Part shown: positions 1 to 8,382 of the stretch, one piece after another
Numbering within the stretch: the first letter of the stretch is position 1
Layout: each line of letters opens with the position of its first letter
Assembly (NCBI RefSeq): GCF_000974765.1
Contig: NZ_BBWU01000001.1
Coordinates: 95,346-159,345 of the forward strand
DNA length: 64,000 nt
Reading direction: 5' to 3'
Source: Sphingomonas changbaiensis NBRC 104936
GTDB lineage: Bacteria > Pseudomonadota > Alphaproteobacteria > Sphingomonadales > Sphingomonadaceae
The notes under the pieces: generated by a model
Told to the model about the DNA's origin: nothing
Seen by the model: only the letters and a program-made list of their open reading frames with translations
The model's database searches: none
Program-made: the position numbers and the translations under genes

Positions 1-981
1 ATCGTGGCGACCGGCGCCCGCGCGCGGGACCTTCCGTTCGCGAAGGCCGACGGTAAACGCATCTGGACCTATCGCCACGCGATGACGCCGCCCGAAATGC
101 CGACCAAGCTGCTGGTCGTGGGCTCCGGCGCGATCGGGATCGAGTTTGCGAGCTTCTACCGGGACATGGGCGCGGACGTGACGGTGGTCGAAATGCTCGA
201 CCGGCTGGTGCCCGTCGAGGATGCCGACGTGTCTGCCTTCCTGGAAAAGGCGGTCAAGAAGCAGGGCATGACGACGATGACCGGCGCGGGCGTCGAGAAG
301 CTCGAGGTCTCCCCGGACGGCGTCAAGGCGTCGATCAAGGGCAAGGACGGCAAGACCGTCGCGCAAGAGTTCAGCCATGTGATCGTCGCGATCGGGATCG
401 TGCCGAACACCGAGAACATCGGCCTAGAGGCGCTCGGCGTGAAGACCGATCGCGGGCACATCGTTACCGACGGCATGTGCCGCACCAACGTGGAGGGCAT
501 CTACGCGATCGGTGACGTGACCGCGCCGCCCTGGCTGGCCCACAAGGCGAGCCACGAAGGCGTGATCGCGGCCGAGGCGATCGCGGGCAAGCACCCGCAC
601 GCGATGGACCCGAAAAACATCCCCGGCTGCACCTATTGCCGGCCGCAGATCGCCAGCGTCGGCCTGACCGAAGCGAAGGCGAAGGAAGCGGGCTACGAAG
701 TAAGGGTCGGCAACTTCCCGTTCATCGGCAACGGCAAGGCGATCGCGCTCGGCGAGCCGGAAGGCTTTGTGAAGACGGTGTTCGACGCGAAAACCGGCGA
801 GCTGCTGGGTGCCCACATGATCGGCGCCGAAGTTACCGAGCTGATCCAGGGCTATACGGTGGGCAAGACCGGCGAGCTGACCGAAGCCGAGCTGATGGAA
901 ACGGTGTTCCCGCACCCGACCTTGAGCGAGATGATGCACGAAAGCGTGCTCGCCGCCTACGGGCGGGCGCTGCATATTTGA
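1..981 (+). CDS. lpdA: Dihydrolipoamide dehydrogenase, C-terminal part (5' end outside window)
   Basis: Partial gene: the reading frame is open at base 1, and the N-terminal FAD site with the redox-active disulfide lies upstream of the window. The visible part begins with the IVATGA stretch that precedes the NAD domain. It then shows the NAD-binding GSGAIG loop (bases 121-138), the second FAD contact containing GDV (about bases 511-519), and the C-terminal dimerisation domain ending in HPTLSE, whose histidine is the catalytic base of the family. E3 is a cytoplasmic flavoprotein that reoxidises lipoamide in the 2-oxoacid dehydrogenase complexes. Which complex it serves cannot be judged, because its upstream neighbours are not visible. 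The family assignment is secure. Confidence 0.93.
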   Translation: MVATGARARDLPFAKADGKRIWTYRHAMTPPEMPTKLLVVGSGAIGIEFASFYRDMGADVTVVEMLDRLVPVEDADVSAFLEKAVKKQGMTTMTGAGVEKLEVSPDGVKASIKGKDGKTVAQEFSHVIVAIGIVPNTENIGLEALGVKTDRGHIVTDGMCRTNVEGIYAIGDVTAPPWLAHKASHEGVIAAEAIAGKHPHAMDPKNIPGCTYCRPQIASVGLTEAKAKEAGYEVRVGNFPFIGNGKAIALGEPEGFVKTVFDAKTGELLGAHMIGAEVTELIQGYTVGKTGELTEAELMETVFPHPTLSEMMHESVLAAYGRALHI

Positions 982-1082
982 CGGTCCGACAGGACCGTCA
1001 CCCCGGACTTGATCCGGGGTCCACCTTTCTTCCTGCCGTAGCCGTCAAGGCAGGTGGATGCCGGATCAAGTCCGGCATGACG
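981..1082. repeat. Palindromic intergenic repeat downstream of lpdA
   Basis: A 7-bp hairpin (981-987 with 992-998) abuts the lpdA stop. It is followed by a longer imperfect inverted repeat whose arms lie at about 998-1024 and 1053-1082, built around GGACTTGATCC and its complement. No T-run follows, so it is better read as a dispersed palindromic repeat that may help 3'-end formation than as a classic terminator. The remaining bases up to the next gene hold only its ribosome binding site. Confidence 0.6.
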
Positions 1083-1140
1083 GGTTGGGGGAACACGCGC
1101 GCGGCTTTCCCGTTACTCCGCCGAACCGAACGGAGGGCAC

Positions 1141-1545
1141 ATGAAACAGGGTTATGTCGATGACATCCAGCGGGCGACGCTGGACAACGAAACCTTCCGG
1201 ACCGTGCTCTACACGGGCGAGCATCTGCAGCTCGTCGTGATGACGCTGAAGCCGGGCGAAGAGATCGGCGAGGAAGTGCATGAAGACCGCGACCAGTTCT
1301 TCCGCTTCGAGCAGGGCTCGGGCGAAGTGCTGATCGACGGCAAGGCCAACCCGGTCGAGGACGATTTCGGCGTGATCGTGCCCGCCGGCGCTCGGCACAA
1401 TGTCCGCAACACCGGGGCTGCACCGCTCAGATTCTACACGCTCTATGGTCCGCCCGAACACAAGGACAAGGTCGTCCACCGGACCAAGGCACAGGCCGAA
1501 GCCGATCACGACAACGATCATTGGGACGGTCGAACGACTGAGTAG
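1141..1545 (+). CDS. Cupin-domain protein
   Basis: 134-residue single-domain cupin. Residues about 38-105 carry the two cupin motifs: HEDRDQFFRFEQG (His, Asp, Gln and Glu around the usual metal site) and VPAGARHNV. The first motif has the pattern of small mannose-6-phosphate-isomerase-like cupins. The substrate is unknown. The C-terminus is rich in His and Asp (ADHDNDHWDG) and may bind metal. The start is set by an AGGG ribosome binding site 5-8 bases upstream of the ATG. It stands alone between a repeat and a lipoprotein gene. The family call is firm; no specific reaction can be assigned. Confidence 0.8.
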   Translation: MKQGYVDDIQRATLDNETFRTVLYTGEHLQLVVMTLKPGEEIGEEVHEDRDQFFRFEQGSGEVLIDGKANPVEDDFGVIVPAGARHNVRNTGAAPLRFYTLYGPPEHKDKVVHRTKAQAEADHDNDHWDGRTTE

Positions 1546-1620
1546 GCAGCGCTCGTTTCACCGCGATTCCGGGAACATCGGCACAGGCGCGGCGTTCGGC
1601 GGCTCTGGAGGAGAGAGCCC

Positions 1621-2232
1621 ATGAAGAAGTTCGTCGCCCTTTCAACGGTCGCTGCCCTGGCGATGGCTTTGGCCGCCTGCGGATCGAAGAACGACACCGC
1701 CAACGAAACCAATATGTCCGACAATCTGGCGACCGCGAACGAGACCGGCGCCATCGACAACAACATGATGGCCGCGAACGACATGAACGCAACTGCGGCG
1801 ATGCCGATGACGGCGCAGGCGTTCGTCGACGCGGCTTCGGGCACCGATGCCTATGAGATCGCCGCCGCCAAGCTGGCGCAGAACAAGTCGAGCGATGCCA
1901 AGGTGAAAAGCTTCGCGGCCGACATGATCAAGGATCACACCAAGTCGACAGCCGACCTGAAGGCCGCCGCTGCCAAGGCTGATGGTCACCCGATGCCGTC
2001 CGGCATGATGACGGCCGAGCAGCAGGCGAACATGACCAAGCTGCAGGGCCTGAGCGGCACCGACTTCGACAAGGAATATGCGAGGCAGCAGGTCGATGCG
2101 CACCAGAAGGCGCTCGCCGCGCTTAAGGGCTATGCAAGTGGCGGTGATTCCCCGCCGCTGAAGGACTTCGCGAGCAAGACCGCGACGGTGGTCGAGCACC
2201 ATCTCGACATGGCGCAGAAGCTGCCAATGTAG
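1621..2232 (+). CDS. DUF4142 family lipoprotein
   Basis: 203 residues with a lipoprotein signal peptide (lipobox LAAC, cysteine at residue 20), then a low-complexity Asn/Thr/Met linker to about residue 60. A helical DUF4142 domain follows, recognisable by DAYEIAAAKLAQ, FAADMIKDHTKS and a late VVEHHLDMAQ. The domain is a predicted ferritin-like helical bundle, usually on exported proteins of unknown function that are often linked to stress. A strong GGAGGAGAG ribosome binding site precedes the ATG. A second DUF4142 protein is encoded at 26011-26556, with a cleavable signal instead of a lipobox. Confidence 0.85.
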   Translation: MKKFVALSTVAALAMALAACGSKNDTANETNMSDNLATANETGAIDNNMMAANDMNATAAMPMTAQAFVDAASGTDAYEIAAAKLAQNKSSDAKVKSFAADMIKDHTKSTADLKAAAAKADGHPMPSGMMTAEQQANMTKLQGLSGTDFDKEYARQQVDAHQKALAALKGYASGGDSPPLKDFASKTATVVEHHLDMAQKLPM

Positions 2233-2235
2233 CCA

Positions 2236-2357
2236 TCACCCTCTCCCGTCGGGAGAGGGTCGACTCGGCGAAGCCGAGCGGGGTGAGGGCGACTGGCCTT
2301 GTTGCCCTCATCCTTCCGCCGCTCCGCGGCTCCCTCCCTCTCCCGTCGGGAGAGGGA
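2236..2357. repeat. Palindromic intergenic repeat with duplicated hairpin
   Basis: An element of about 120 bp between the DUF4142 gene and the amidohydrolase. The same hairpin, CCCTCTCCC-GTC-GGGAGAGGG, occurs near both ends (about 2240-2259 and 2337-2356), with smaller hairpins between them. The arrangement matches the nested-palindrome dispersed repeats seen elsewhere in this window, but its sequence differs from the three-copy element at 6974, 32277 and 58813. Confidence 0.65.
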
Positions 2358-2410
2358 CTTGTTTGGTGATCCTCGCCCTTCTAACCCTCCCGCATCACAC
2401 GGGAGGGACC

Positions 2411-3673
2411 ATGATCCGCACTCTGCTTCTCGGCGCGGCGCTGCTTGCCGCGCCGGCTTCTGCCGAAACCGTCGTCGTCACCGCGGCCAAGATGGTCGAC
2501 GTGCTGGCTGGAAAGACAGTCGACAATCCGGTGGTCGTCATCACCGACGGGCGGATCGCGTCGGTCTCCAGCGGCGGCGCGGTGCCGGCGGGCGCGAAGC
2601 ATATCGATCTGGGTAGCAAGACCATCCTCCCCGGCCTGATCGACATGCACGTGCACCTGACCAGCCTGGCGGAAATCGGCGGCTATCGCGGGCTGCGCTA
2701 TACGGACAGCTTCTGGCAGGCGGTGGGCACCGCCAATGCGAAGAAGACGCTGGAGGCGGGCTTCACGACGGTCCGCAACGTCGGCTCGGCCGATTTCGAC
2801 GATGTCGGGCTGATGCAGGCGATCGACGGCGGCTGGATTCCGGGTCCGCGCATCGTGCCCGCCACCTACGCGATCGGCGCGACCGGCGGCCATTGCGACG
2901 AAAATGCGCTGCCGCCTTCCTATGACAAGAAGCAGGCGTCGGTCATCAACTCGCCCGAGGAAGCGCGGGCAAAGGTGCGGTGGCTGCACAAATATGGTGC
3001 GAAGGTGATCAAGATCTGCGCGACCGGCGGCGTGTTTTCGATGGGCGACGCGGTCGGTGCGCAGCAGCTCACCTATGACGAGATGAAGGCGATCGCGGAC
3101 GAAGCGCACATGCTGGGCCTGAAGGTCGCCGCGCACGCCCACGGCGCCGACGGCATCCGCGCCGCGATCCAGGCCGGCATCGACACGATCGAGCATGCCA
3201 GCCTGGCCGACGACGAGGACATCAAGCTGGCCGCGGCGAAGAAGACCTGGTTCGACATGGATATCTATAATGACGACTATATTCTGGCGACGGGCACTGC
3301 GAACGGCACCGAGCAGGAAAGCCTCGACAAGGAAAAGATGATCGGGCGGCTGCAGCGCGAGACGTTCCGGAAGGCGTTCCGCGCCGGCGTGCCGATGCTG
3401 TTCGGGACCGATGCCGGCGTCTATCCGCATGGCCAGAATGCGCGCCAGTTCGCCAAGGAAGTCGAATGGGGCATGACGCCGATGCAGGCGATCCAGTCGG
3501 CGACCAAGAGCGCGGCCGAAGCGCTGGGCCAGACCGGCGACGTCGGCGCGATCGCGGTCGGTCGCTACGGTGACATCATCGCGGTGGATGGCGATCCCAC
3601 CCAGGACGTTCGCACCCTCGAGCACGTAGCGGTGGTGATCAAGGGCGGCGAGGTGGTGAAGTCGGTCCCGTGA
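2411..3673 (+). CDS. Secreted amidohydrolase (imidazolonepropionase/prolidase-like, metal-dependent)
   Basis: 420 residues from the ATG at 2411, preceded by GGGAGGG. An upstream in-frame ATG at 2363 lies in repeat DNA and lacks a signal peptide. The N-terminus is a clear Sec signal (about residues 1-19, ending ASA). The amidohydrolase superfamily metal site is complete: LIDMHVHL at about 75-82, the bridging-Lys region VIKICATGG, two later histidines (KVAAHAHG and IEHAS), and the FGTDAGV aspartate. This subgroup includes exported dipeptidases and imidazolonepropionase-like hydrolases, so a periplasmic peptidase or lactamase-type role is likely but not proven. The stop overlaps the PAP2 gene start by 4 bases. 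Confidence 0.85.
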   Translation: MIRTLLLGAALLAAPASAETVVVTAAKMVDVLAGKTVDNPVVVITDGRIASVSSGGAVPAGAKHIDLGSKTILPGLIDMHVHLTSLAEIGGYRGLRYTDSFWQAVGTANAKKTLEAGFTTVRNVGSADFDDVGLMQAIDGGWIPGPRIVPATYAIGATGGHCDENALPPSYDKKQASVINSPEEARAKVRWLHKYGAKVIKICATGGVFSMGDAVGAQQLTYDEMKAIADEAHMLGLKVAAHAHGADGIRAAIQAGIDTIEHASLADDEDIKLAAAKKTWFDMDIYNDDYILATGTANGTEQESLDKEKMIGRLQRETFRKAFRAGVPMLFGTDAGVYPHGQNARQFAKEVEWGMTPMQAIQSATKSAAEALGQTGDVGAIAVGRYGDIIAVDGDPTQDVRTLEHVAVVIKGGEVVKSVP

Positions 3674-4260
3674 CGGGCAAGCTTCGTGCCGCGCTCATCC
3701 TGTTCGCGGCCGTGCTGGCGCTCGGGATCGGGCTGGAGGTCGGCGGCACGCCCGCGGTCGATTTCTGGCTTTCCCGTCTGGCTGCCGCCGGGCGGACCCA
3801 GAGCGGTGTCTGGCTGGCCCTGTCGACGATCGGCGCGGGCGAGATCCGTGCTGCCGTCGGGCTGCTCGCCGCCGCCTTTCTGTGGTTCAGGAGCCGCGGC
3901 CGCGACGCCGTGCTTCTGCTGGTTGTGGCGCTTGTCCAATCGGGCACTAACAGCGCGCTGAAGGCGCTGTTCGCGCGCGTGCGGCCGGAGCTGTACACCC
4001 ACCTCGATCGCACGTTCGACCTCAGCTACCCGAGCGGCCATGCGGCCCAGAATGCGGCGCTATACCTGCTGATCGCCTTGCTGATCGATCGCAGATTGCT
4101 GTGGATCGCGGTTCCGCTCGCGATCCTGATCGGCTGCTCGCGGGTGGTGCTGGGCGTCCATTGGCCGACCGACGTGCTCGGCGGCTGGATGGAAGGCGTG
4201 GGTTTCGCGCTGCTTGGCGCTCATCTCTCGCAGCGGCTTGCCAGACGGTCTCTTTCGTGA
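3670..4260 (+). CDS. PAP2-family membrane phosphatase
   Basis: 196 residues, GTG start overlapping the preceding stop (GTGA), which implies translational coupling. All three type-2 phosphatidic acid phosphatase motifs are present: K-x6-RP (KALFARVRP), PSGH (SYPSGHAAQ) and SR-x5-H (SRVVLGVHWPTD). These supply the phosphate-binding residues and the nucleophilic and acid histidines. Several hydrophobic helices surround them, as expected for an inner-membrane lipid or undecaprenyl-pyrophosphate phosphatase. Which lipid it dephosphorylates is open. Confidence 0.88.
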   Translation: MTGKLRAALILFAAVLALGIGLEVGGTPAVDFWLSRLAAAGRTQSGVWLALSTIGAGEIRAAVGLLAAAFLWFRSRGRDAVLLLVVALVQSGTNSALKALFARVRPELYTHLDRTFDLSYPSGHAAQNAALYLLIALLIDRRLLWIAVPLAILIGCSRVVLGVHWPTDVLGGWMEGVGFALLGAHLSQRLARRSLS

Positions 4261-4376
4261 TGATTTGATCGCGTTCACGTCGCCGCGAGAGCATCGGGGC
4301 CGCAGGTGACGACGCGGGCCAGTCGCGTAAGGCTCGGCGGGCAAAGGGCCTGCCGGAGAGAACGGGGAACCTGATC

Positions 4377-4826
4377 ATGAGAAAGCTGATGCTTGCCGCG
4401 GCGCTTGCCGCGTTGCCGCTGTCGTTCACCTGTGCCGCGCCCGCCTTTGCCCAGGCGAGCAGCTACACGCCCGGCTCGTTCTGGGATGTGACGGGGATCA
4501 AGTTCAAGGAAGGTGGCGCCGAAAAGTATCTCGATTGGGTCGCGACCGAGTGGAAGAAGCAGCAGGAATTCGCCAAGTCGAAGGGCTGGATCGAGGATTA
4601 TCAGGTCCTCGCCAACACCTATCCGCGCAACGGCGAGCCGGACATCTATCTGATGACCAAATACAGATCGGTGCCCGATGCGGCCGAGCAGGCGCGGCGG
4701 GCGGCGGCCTTCGAAGCCTTCGTCAAGATGGACCCGCACCAGGCGGACGCGCAGATGGCTGAGACGCGCACGCCGCTTCGCACGATCATGTCGACGACGC
4801 AGCTCCAGGAAGTGAAGCTGAAATGA
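4377..4826 (+). CDS. Small secreted protein of unknown function
   Basis: 149 residues with a Sec signal peptide (hydrophobic stretch to about residue 25, cleavage after AFA). The mature part is a compact alpha/beta sequence with aromatic positions (SFWDVTGIKF, EKYLDWVATEWKKQ, DIYLMTKYRSV), reminiscent of dimeric alpha-beta-barrel (NIPSNAP/ABM-like) folds, though this is only an impression. It stands alone: the gap from 4261 to 4376 shows no other feature. No enzymatic motif is recognised. Confidence 0.65.
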   Translation: MRKLMLAAALAALPLSFTCAAPAFAQASSYTPGSFWDVTGIKFKEGGAEKYLDWVATEWKKQQEFAKSKGWIEDYQVLANTYPRNGEPDIYLMTKYRSVPDAAEQARRAAAFEAFVKMDPHQADAQMAETRTPLRTIMSTTQLQEVKLK

Positions 4827-4901
4827 GGGTTCAGCCGCGCTGTTGCGGCTGACAGAAAAGCTTGGTTGGAGCCCGAAGGCGGCGGCGCCAGATCGGCAGC
4901 C

Positions 4902-6179
4902 ATGGTACGTGCTTCCTTCGGGCTCCAGATCGGGGCGGCAATGCTGCTCGGGCTTGCCGCCGGCTTTGTCGCGCGCGCATTGCCCGATGCGAGGGGATTG
5001 ACCACCGCACTCGACCTGATCGGATCGAGCTTCGTCCAGCTGCTGAAGGTGCTGGTGCCGCCGCTTGTCTTTGCGTCGATCGTGTCCAGCATCTCGAACC
5101 TGCGCGCGCTGTCGAACGCGAGCCGGCTGGTGACGCAGACGCTGCTGTGGTTTGGGATCACCGCGCTGATCGCGGTGTCGATCGGCATCGCCCTGGCGCT
5201 CGTCATTCAGCCGGGCGTGGGTGCAGGCGCCGACGCGGCGGCTGCGGCGGCGCCGCGGACCGTCGGCACCTGGCTCGATTTCCTGAAAGGACTGGTCCCC
5301 GCCAATGTGCTCGGCCTCGGCGCCTCGACCAAGCTGGTCGACGGTGCGCCGAGCACCAACCTCGGTTTCAACGTGCTGCAGATCGTCGTGATTTCGGTCC
5401 TCGCCGGCATCGCGGCGCTGAAGGTGGGAGAGGCAGGCGAGCCGTTCCTTGCCTTTGCGCGCTCGTTGCTGGCGGTCGTTCGCAAGCTGCTCGCGTGGCT
5501 GATCGCGCTGAGCCCGATCGGCGCGTTCGGCCTGTTCGGCCATGCGGTCGCGACCTATGGCTGGGACTCACTCGCGCGGCTCGGCTGGTTTGCCGGCGCC
5601 GTCTATCTCGGGCTCGGCCTCGTGCTGCTGGGCGTGTACCCGGCGCTGCTGGTGCTGCATGGGCTCAGCCCGGCACGGTTCTTCCGTGCGGCGCTGCCGG
5701 CCATCCAGCTCGGTTTCGTGACGCGCTCGTCGATCGGCACCTTGCCCGCCACCGAAGCGGTCGCCGAACGCCTGGGGGTCGACCGCAGCTATGCAAGCTT
5801 CGCGGTCCCGGTCGCGTCCACGACCAAGATGGACGGGTGCGCCGCCATCTATCCGGCGATCGCCGCGATCTTCGTCGCCCAATTCTATGGCCTGCCGCTG
5901 GGGCTGACCGACTATGCGTCGCTGGTGCTGGTCTCGGTGATCGGATCGGCGGCGACGGCGGGCCTCACCGGCGCGCTGGTGATGCTGACGCTGGCGCTGT
6001 CGACCCTCGGCCTGCCGCTGGAAGGCGCCGGCCTGCTGCTTGCGATCGATCCGATCCTCGACATGGGCCGCACCGCGGTGAACGTCGCGGGCCAAGCGCT
6101 CGTCACCTACATCGTCGCGCATCGCGAAGGGTTGGTGACGGGGGATGCTCTCGATCCCGCTTTGGTTCCTGCCGAATAA
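4902..6179 (+). CDS. Dicarboxylate/amino acid:cation symporter (DAACS family)
   Basis: 425 residues from the ATG at 4902; a TTG 12 codons upstream (4866) is possible but adds a poorly hydrophobic leader. It is a polytopic SLC1/GltP-type transporter with about eight transmembrane helices plus re-entrant loops. The Ser-rich hairpin region is represented by SSIGTLPAT (about 275-283), the unwound TM7 segment by STTKMDGCA in place of the more usual NMDGTA, and the substrate-binding TM8 by [13 protein letters not shown]. It imports C4-dicarboxylates or acidic amino acids with Na+ or H+. The exact substrate is unknown. Confidence 0.88.
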   Translation: MVRASFGLQIGAAMLLGLAAGFVARALPDARGLTTALDLIGSSFVQLLKVLVPPLVFASIVSSISNLRALSNASRLVTQTLLWFGITALIAVSIGIALALVIQPGVGAGADAAAAAAPRTVGTWLDFLKGLVPANVLGLGASTKLVDGAPSTNLGFNVLQIVVISVLAGIAALKVGEAGEPFLAFARSLLAVVRKLLAWLIALSPIGAFGLFGHAVATYGWDSLARLGWFAGAVYLGLGLVLLGVYPALLVLHGLSPARFFRAALPAIQLGFVTRSSIGTLPATEAVAERLGVDRSYASFAVPVASTTKMDGCAAIYPAIAAIFVAQFYGLPLGLTDYASLVLVSVIGSAATAGLTGALVMLTLALSTLGLPLEGAGLLLAIDPILDMGRTAVNVAGQALVTYIVAHREGLVTGDALDPALVPAE

Positions 6180-6182
6180 CAC

Positions 6183-6255
6183 CGTTCGCTTCGAGCGAAG
6201 TGGAGAAGCGCAGGCTCGGAGCCATCGCTTCTCCACTTCGCTCGAAACGAACGGA
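6183..6255. repeat. Inverted repeat between transporter and queC
   Basis: Nearly perfect inverted repeat with arms at about 6183-6210 and 6228-6255, built on TTCGAGCGAAGTGGAGAAGCG-like sequence and its complement around a short loop. It looks like another dispersed palindrome class, distinct from the others here. No T-run follows, so terminator function is doubtful. Confidence 0.6.
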
Positions 6256-6277
6256 ATTTGGCGGTAGGGGCGCACGC

Positions 6278-6985
6278 ATGACCCTGCAATCCGAACCCGC
6301 GCTTGTGCTGTTTTCCGGCGGGCAGGACTCGGCGACCTGTCTCGCCTGGGCGCTGGACCGGTTCGCGCGCGTGGAGACGGTCGGGTTCGACTATGGCCAG
6401 CGGCATCGGGTGGAGCTCGATTGCCGCGCTTCGCTGCGCGACGGCATGGGCAAAGTCTGGCCGGGAAAGCTTGGCGAGGACCATCTGCTCGACCTGTCGC
6501 TGCTCGGCCAGATCAGCGACACGGCGCTGACCCGCGACGCCGAGATCGCATTTGATGCGGACGGACTGCCGAGCACGTTCGTGCCCGGGCGCAACCTGAT
6601 CTTTTTCAACCTGGCCGCGGCGATCGGCTACCGGCGCGGCATCCGCCACCTGGTCGGCGGCATGTGCGAGACCGATTATTCGGGCTACCCCGACTGCCGG
6701 GACGATACGCTGAAGGCGCTACAGGTGGCGCTTGGTCTCGGACTCGACCGGCGGATCGTCATCCACGCGCCGCTGATGTGGCGCGACAAGGCCGCGACCT
6801 GGGCGCTCACGGCCGAGCTGGGCGGCGACGCGTTGGTCGAGCTGATCCGCACCGAGAGCCACAGCTGCTATCTGGGCGACCGCGGCACGCTCCACGACTG
6901 GGGCTATGGCTGCGGCACCTGTCCGGCGTGTGAGCTTCGGATGCGGGGGTGGCGAGACTATCGCCGGAGCAGATCCTCCCCTTAG
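6278..6985 (+). CDS. queC: 7-cyano-7-deazaguanine synthase QueC
   Basis: 235 residues. The N-terminal ATP-pyrophosphatase loop SGGQDSATC (about 11-19) and the C-terminal zinc site (Cys197, Cys212, Cys215, Cys218, with the GCGTCPAC core) identify QueC, which converts 7-carboxy-7-deazaguanine to preQ0 for queuosine. Length is typical. The last few residues and the TAG stop (6983-6985) run into a palindromic intergenic repeat that begins at 6974, so the extreme C-terminus (SSP) is encoded by repeat DNA. The later pathway enzyme tgt lies in the same window at 39678 but is not linked. Confidence 0.93.
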   Translation: MTLQSEPALVLFSGGQDSATCLAWALDRFARVETVGFDYGQRHRVELDCRASLRDGMGKVWPGKLGEDHLLDLSLLGQISDTALTRDAEIAFDADGLPSTFVPGRNLIFFNLAAAIGYRRGIRHLVGGMCETDYSGYPDCRDDTLKALQVALGLGLDRRIVIHAPLMWRDKAATWALTAELGGDALVELIRTESHSCYLGDRGTLHDWGYGCGTCPACELRMRGWRDYRRSRSSP

Positions 6986-7106
6986 AGGGGAGGGGGACCG
7001 CTCGCCGAAGGCGAGTGGTGGAGGGGTGTCGACCTTCGAGTTTTATCCTCGGCCTCTGACACCCCTCCGTCGCGCTGCGCGCGCCACCTCCCCTCTAAGG
7101 GGAGGA
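6974..7106. repeat. Nested palindromic repeat, copy 1 of 3
   Basis: A 133-bp element: an outer hairpin TCCTCCCC..GGGGAGG, a variable GC hairpin, GTGGTGGAGGGGTGTC, a central spacer, then GACACCCCTCC, a second variable hairpin and CCACCTCCCC..GGGGAGGA. The two halves are inverted copies of each other. Near-identical elements lie at 32277-32411 and 58813-58945, and the constant parts match while hairpin loops and the spacer differ. This copy overlaps the 3' end of queC. Confidence 0.8.
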
Positions 7107-7113
7107 TTTTCCC

Positions 7114-7184
7114 GTTCGCGACAATTTGCGACACTTTCCTGTGACGGCCGACATAGGTTTGCGACCTTTGACGGCGATATACTG
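7114..7184 (+). promoter_or_regulatory. Candidate promoter with repeated TTTGCGAC motif
   Basis: Two adjacent 10-mers (GTTCGCGACA at 7114-7123 and ATTTGCGACA at 7124-7133) and a third copy, GTTTGCGACC (7158-7167), precede a TATACT -10-like hexamer at 7179-7184. Initiation about 7 bases later would fall at the first hairpin of the candidate small RNA. No good -35 box sits at standard spacing, which would fit activator dependence. This is read from sequence only. Confidence 0.4.
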
Positions 7185-7189
7185 ATCCC

Positions 7190-7305
7190 AGACAGCGCGG
7201 CACCCCTCCCCGCTGTCTGAACCAAGACAGGGTCACCCCTCCCTGTCTCCTAGGACGACCCCAGTCCGGGCCTCGCTCCCCACCCCAGGAGCGGGGCCCT
7301 TCTGG
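7190..7305 (+). ncRNA. Candidate small RNA with three C-rich hairpin loops
   Basis: Three consecutive stem-loops fill the gap between the repeat after queC and the convergent TPR gene. Stem 1 is 9 bp (7190-7198 with 7212-7220) with a loop containing CACCCCTCCC. Stem 2 is 8 bp (7226-7233 with 7242-7249) with loop TCACCCCT. Stem 3 is 12 bp with one G-U pair (7268-7279 with 7288-7299), loop CCACCCCA, followed by a T-rich tail, so it looks like an intrinsic terminator. Loops rich in CCCC/CUCC resemble the anti-Shine-Dalgarno loops of known alphaproteobacterial trans-acting RNAs. There is no coding potential. The family is not recognised by name. Confidence 0.6.
7268..7305 (+). terminator. Intrinsic terminator of the candidate small RNA
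   Basis: A 12-bp GC-rich stem with one G-U pair (7268-7279 and 7288-7299) and an 8-base loop, followed by TTCTGGTTT. It ends just before the stop codon of the convergent TPR gene at 7308 and could also limit transcription from that side. Confidence 0.65.
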
Positions 7306-7307
7306 TT

Positions 7308-8249
7308 TCAGGCGCCTGGAACCCCAAGCGTGCGCGCCGCCTGGACGAGGTCTGCGCGCGAGTCGGGATTGGCGGCGATCGCCTGTTGAAGCGCCTGGGC
7401 GGCTTCGCGGCCCTGGCCCAGCATCATGCGACTGCGGATCAGCATCATCCAGCGGTCCGGCTGCTTCGGATCGGCCTGGAGCTTGGCGGCAAGCCCGTCG
7501 ACCATGCCGCGGACCATCGCCTCCTGCTGGCCGGACGGAAGCTGCGACGCCGCGGCCATCTGCTCGCGGCTTGGGCCGGGGATGCCGTTGAGCGCCGCGG
7601 CAGGGCCGGCGGGAGCCGCGGGCGCGAGCGGCTTCAGCGCGGCCAGCCTGTCCTTGACGTCGATCTTCTCCTTCGCGGCGACCTGCTCGATCGTCTTGCG
7701 AACATCGGCTTCCCAGGGTGCACCCGATGGCGAGTCTTTCAGCAAGGCGAACCAGGTGTCGATCGCTTCCTTGTGCCGGCCCGCCATGTCCTGCTCGACG
7801 CCGATGAAATAGCGGGAGCGCGGGTCCTTCGGGTCGATCGCCAGCGCCTTCTTGAACGCGGCGGACGCATCGGCCGGAATCTTCTCACCCGATCCGGCGA
7901 GCACCAGCGCCTCGCCCAGCGAAGACCAATATTCGGCGTTCTTCGGCGCAAGTTGGGTCGCCTTCTGATAGGCCATCGCGGCTTCGGCGAATTTGCCCGT
8001 CTCGAAGAACGACCATCCGAGCATCCGCCACCCTTCGGCGTCGTTCGGATTGGCCTTCAATTTGGCTTCCAGAGACGAGATCATCGTGTCCACGTCCGCC
8101 TGGGGGCTGGCCGAAGCCTGGGCGACGGGCGCGGGGGGTGGAGCGGCTCGGTTCCGCGATGCGGCGACGCCCACCGCGACGATTGCGATCGCAGCCGCCC
8201 CGAACAGCGCGAGGCGGGAAGCAGGGATAGTCCTCTCAGTCATTGCCAT
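7308..8249 (-). CDS. TPR protein, CcmI/CycH-like cytochrome c maturation factor
   Basis: About 313 residues from the ATG at 8249; an in-frame GTG at 8276 is possible. An N-terminal hydrophobic helix (about residues 9-28, LALFGAAAIAIVAVGVAA) is followed by tetratricopeptide repeats (AEGWRMLGWSFFETGKFAEAAMAYQKA, then two more), an Ala/Pro linker, and a C-terminal TPR-like region. This matches the C-terminal half of CcmI (CycH), which presents apocytochrome c to the haem ligation machinery. It is transcribed away from a cluster encoding a ten-haem cytochrome c, which would suit that role. No other ccm gene is in view, so the function is inferred. Confidence 0.65.
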   Translation of the reverse strand: MAMTERTIPASRLALFGAAAIAIVAVGVAASRNRAAPPPAPVAQASASPQADVDTMISSLEAKLKANPNDAEGWRMLGWSFFETGKFAEAAMAYQKATQLAPKNAEYWSSLGEALVLAGSGEKIPADASAAFKKALAIDPKDPRSRYFIGVEQDMAGRHKEAIDTWFALLKDSPSGAPWEADVRKTIEQVAAKEKIDVKDRLAALKPLAPAAPAGPAAALNGIPGPSREQMAAASQLPSGQQEAMVRGMVDGLAAKLQADPKQPDRWMMLIRSRMMLGQGREAAQALQQAIAANPDSRADLVQAARTLGVPGA

Positions 8250-8382
8250 TCCGTCGTTTTTTGTGGCCTCAGTCACTAGCGAACCGATCGGACTTTGGTA
8301 AGAAGGGGTGGGGCCGCACCATTGTCCGATACCGGCGAGAACCGGACGGGCAGGTCAGTGTGATTTTCTGGGGGGAAGAGGC

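Noticed and set aside
981..998. Hairpin after lpdA as an intrinsic terminator
   Set aside because: No T-run follows; it joins a dispersed palindromic repeat.
4862..6277. Very long open frame overlapping the DAACS transporter in another frame and joined to queC
   Set aside because: Arg/Ala-rich shadow of the transporter; only its last part from 6278 is queC.
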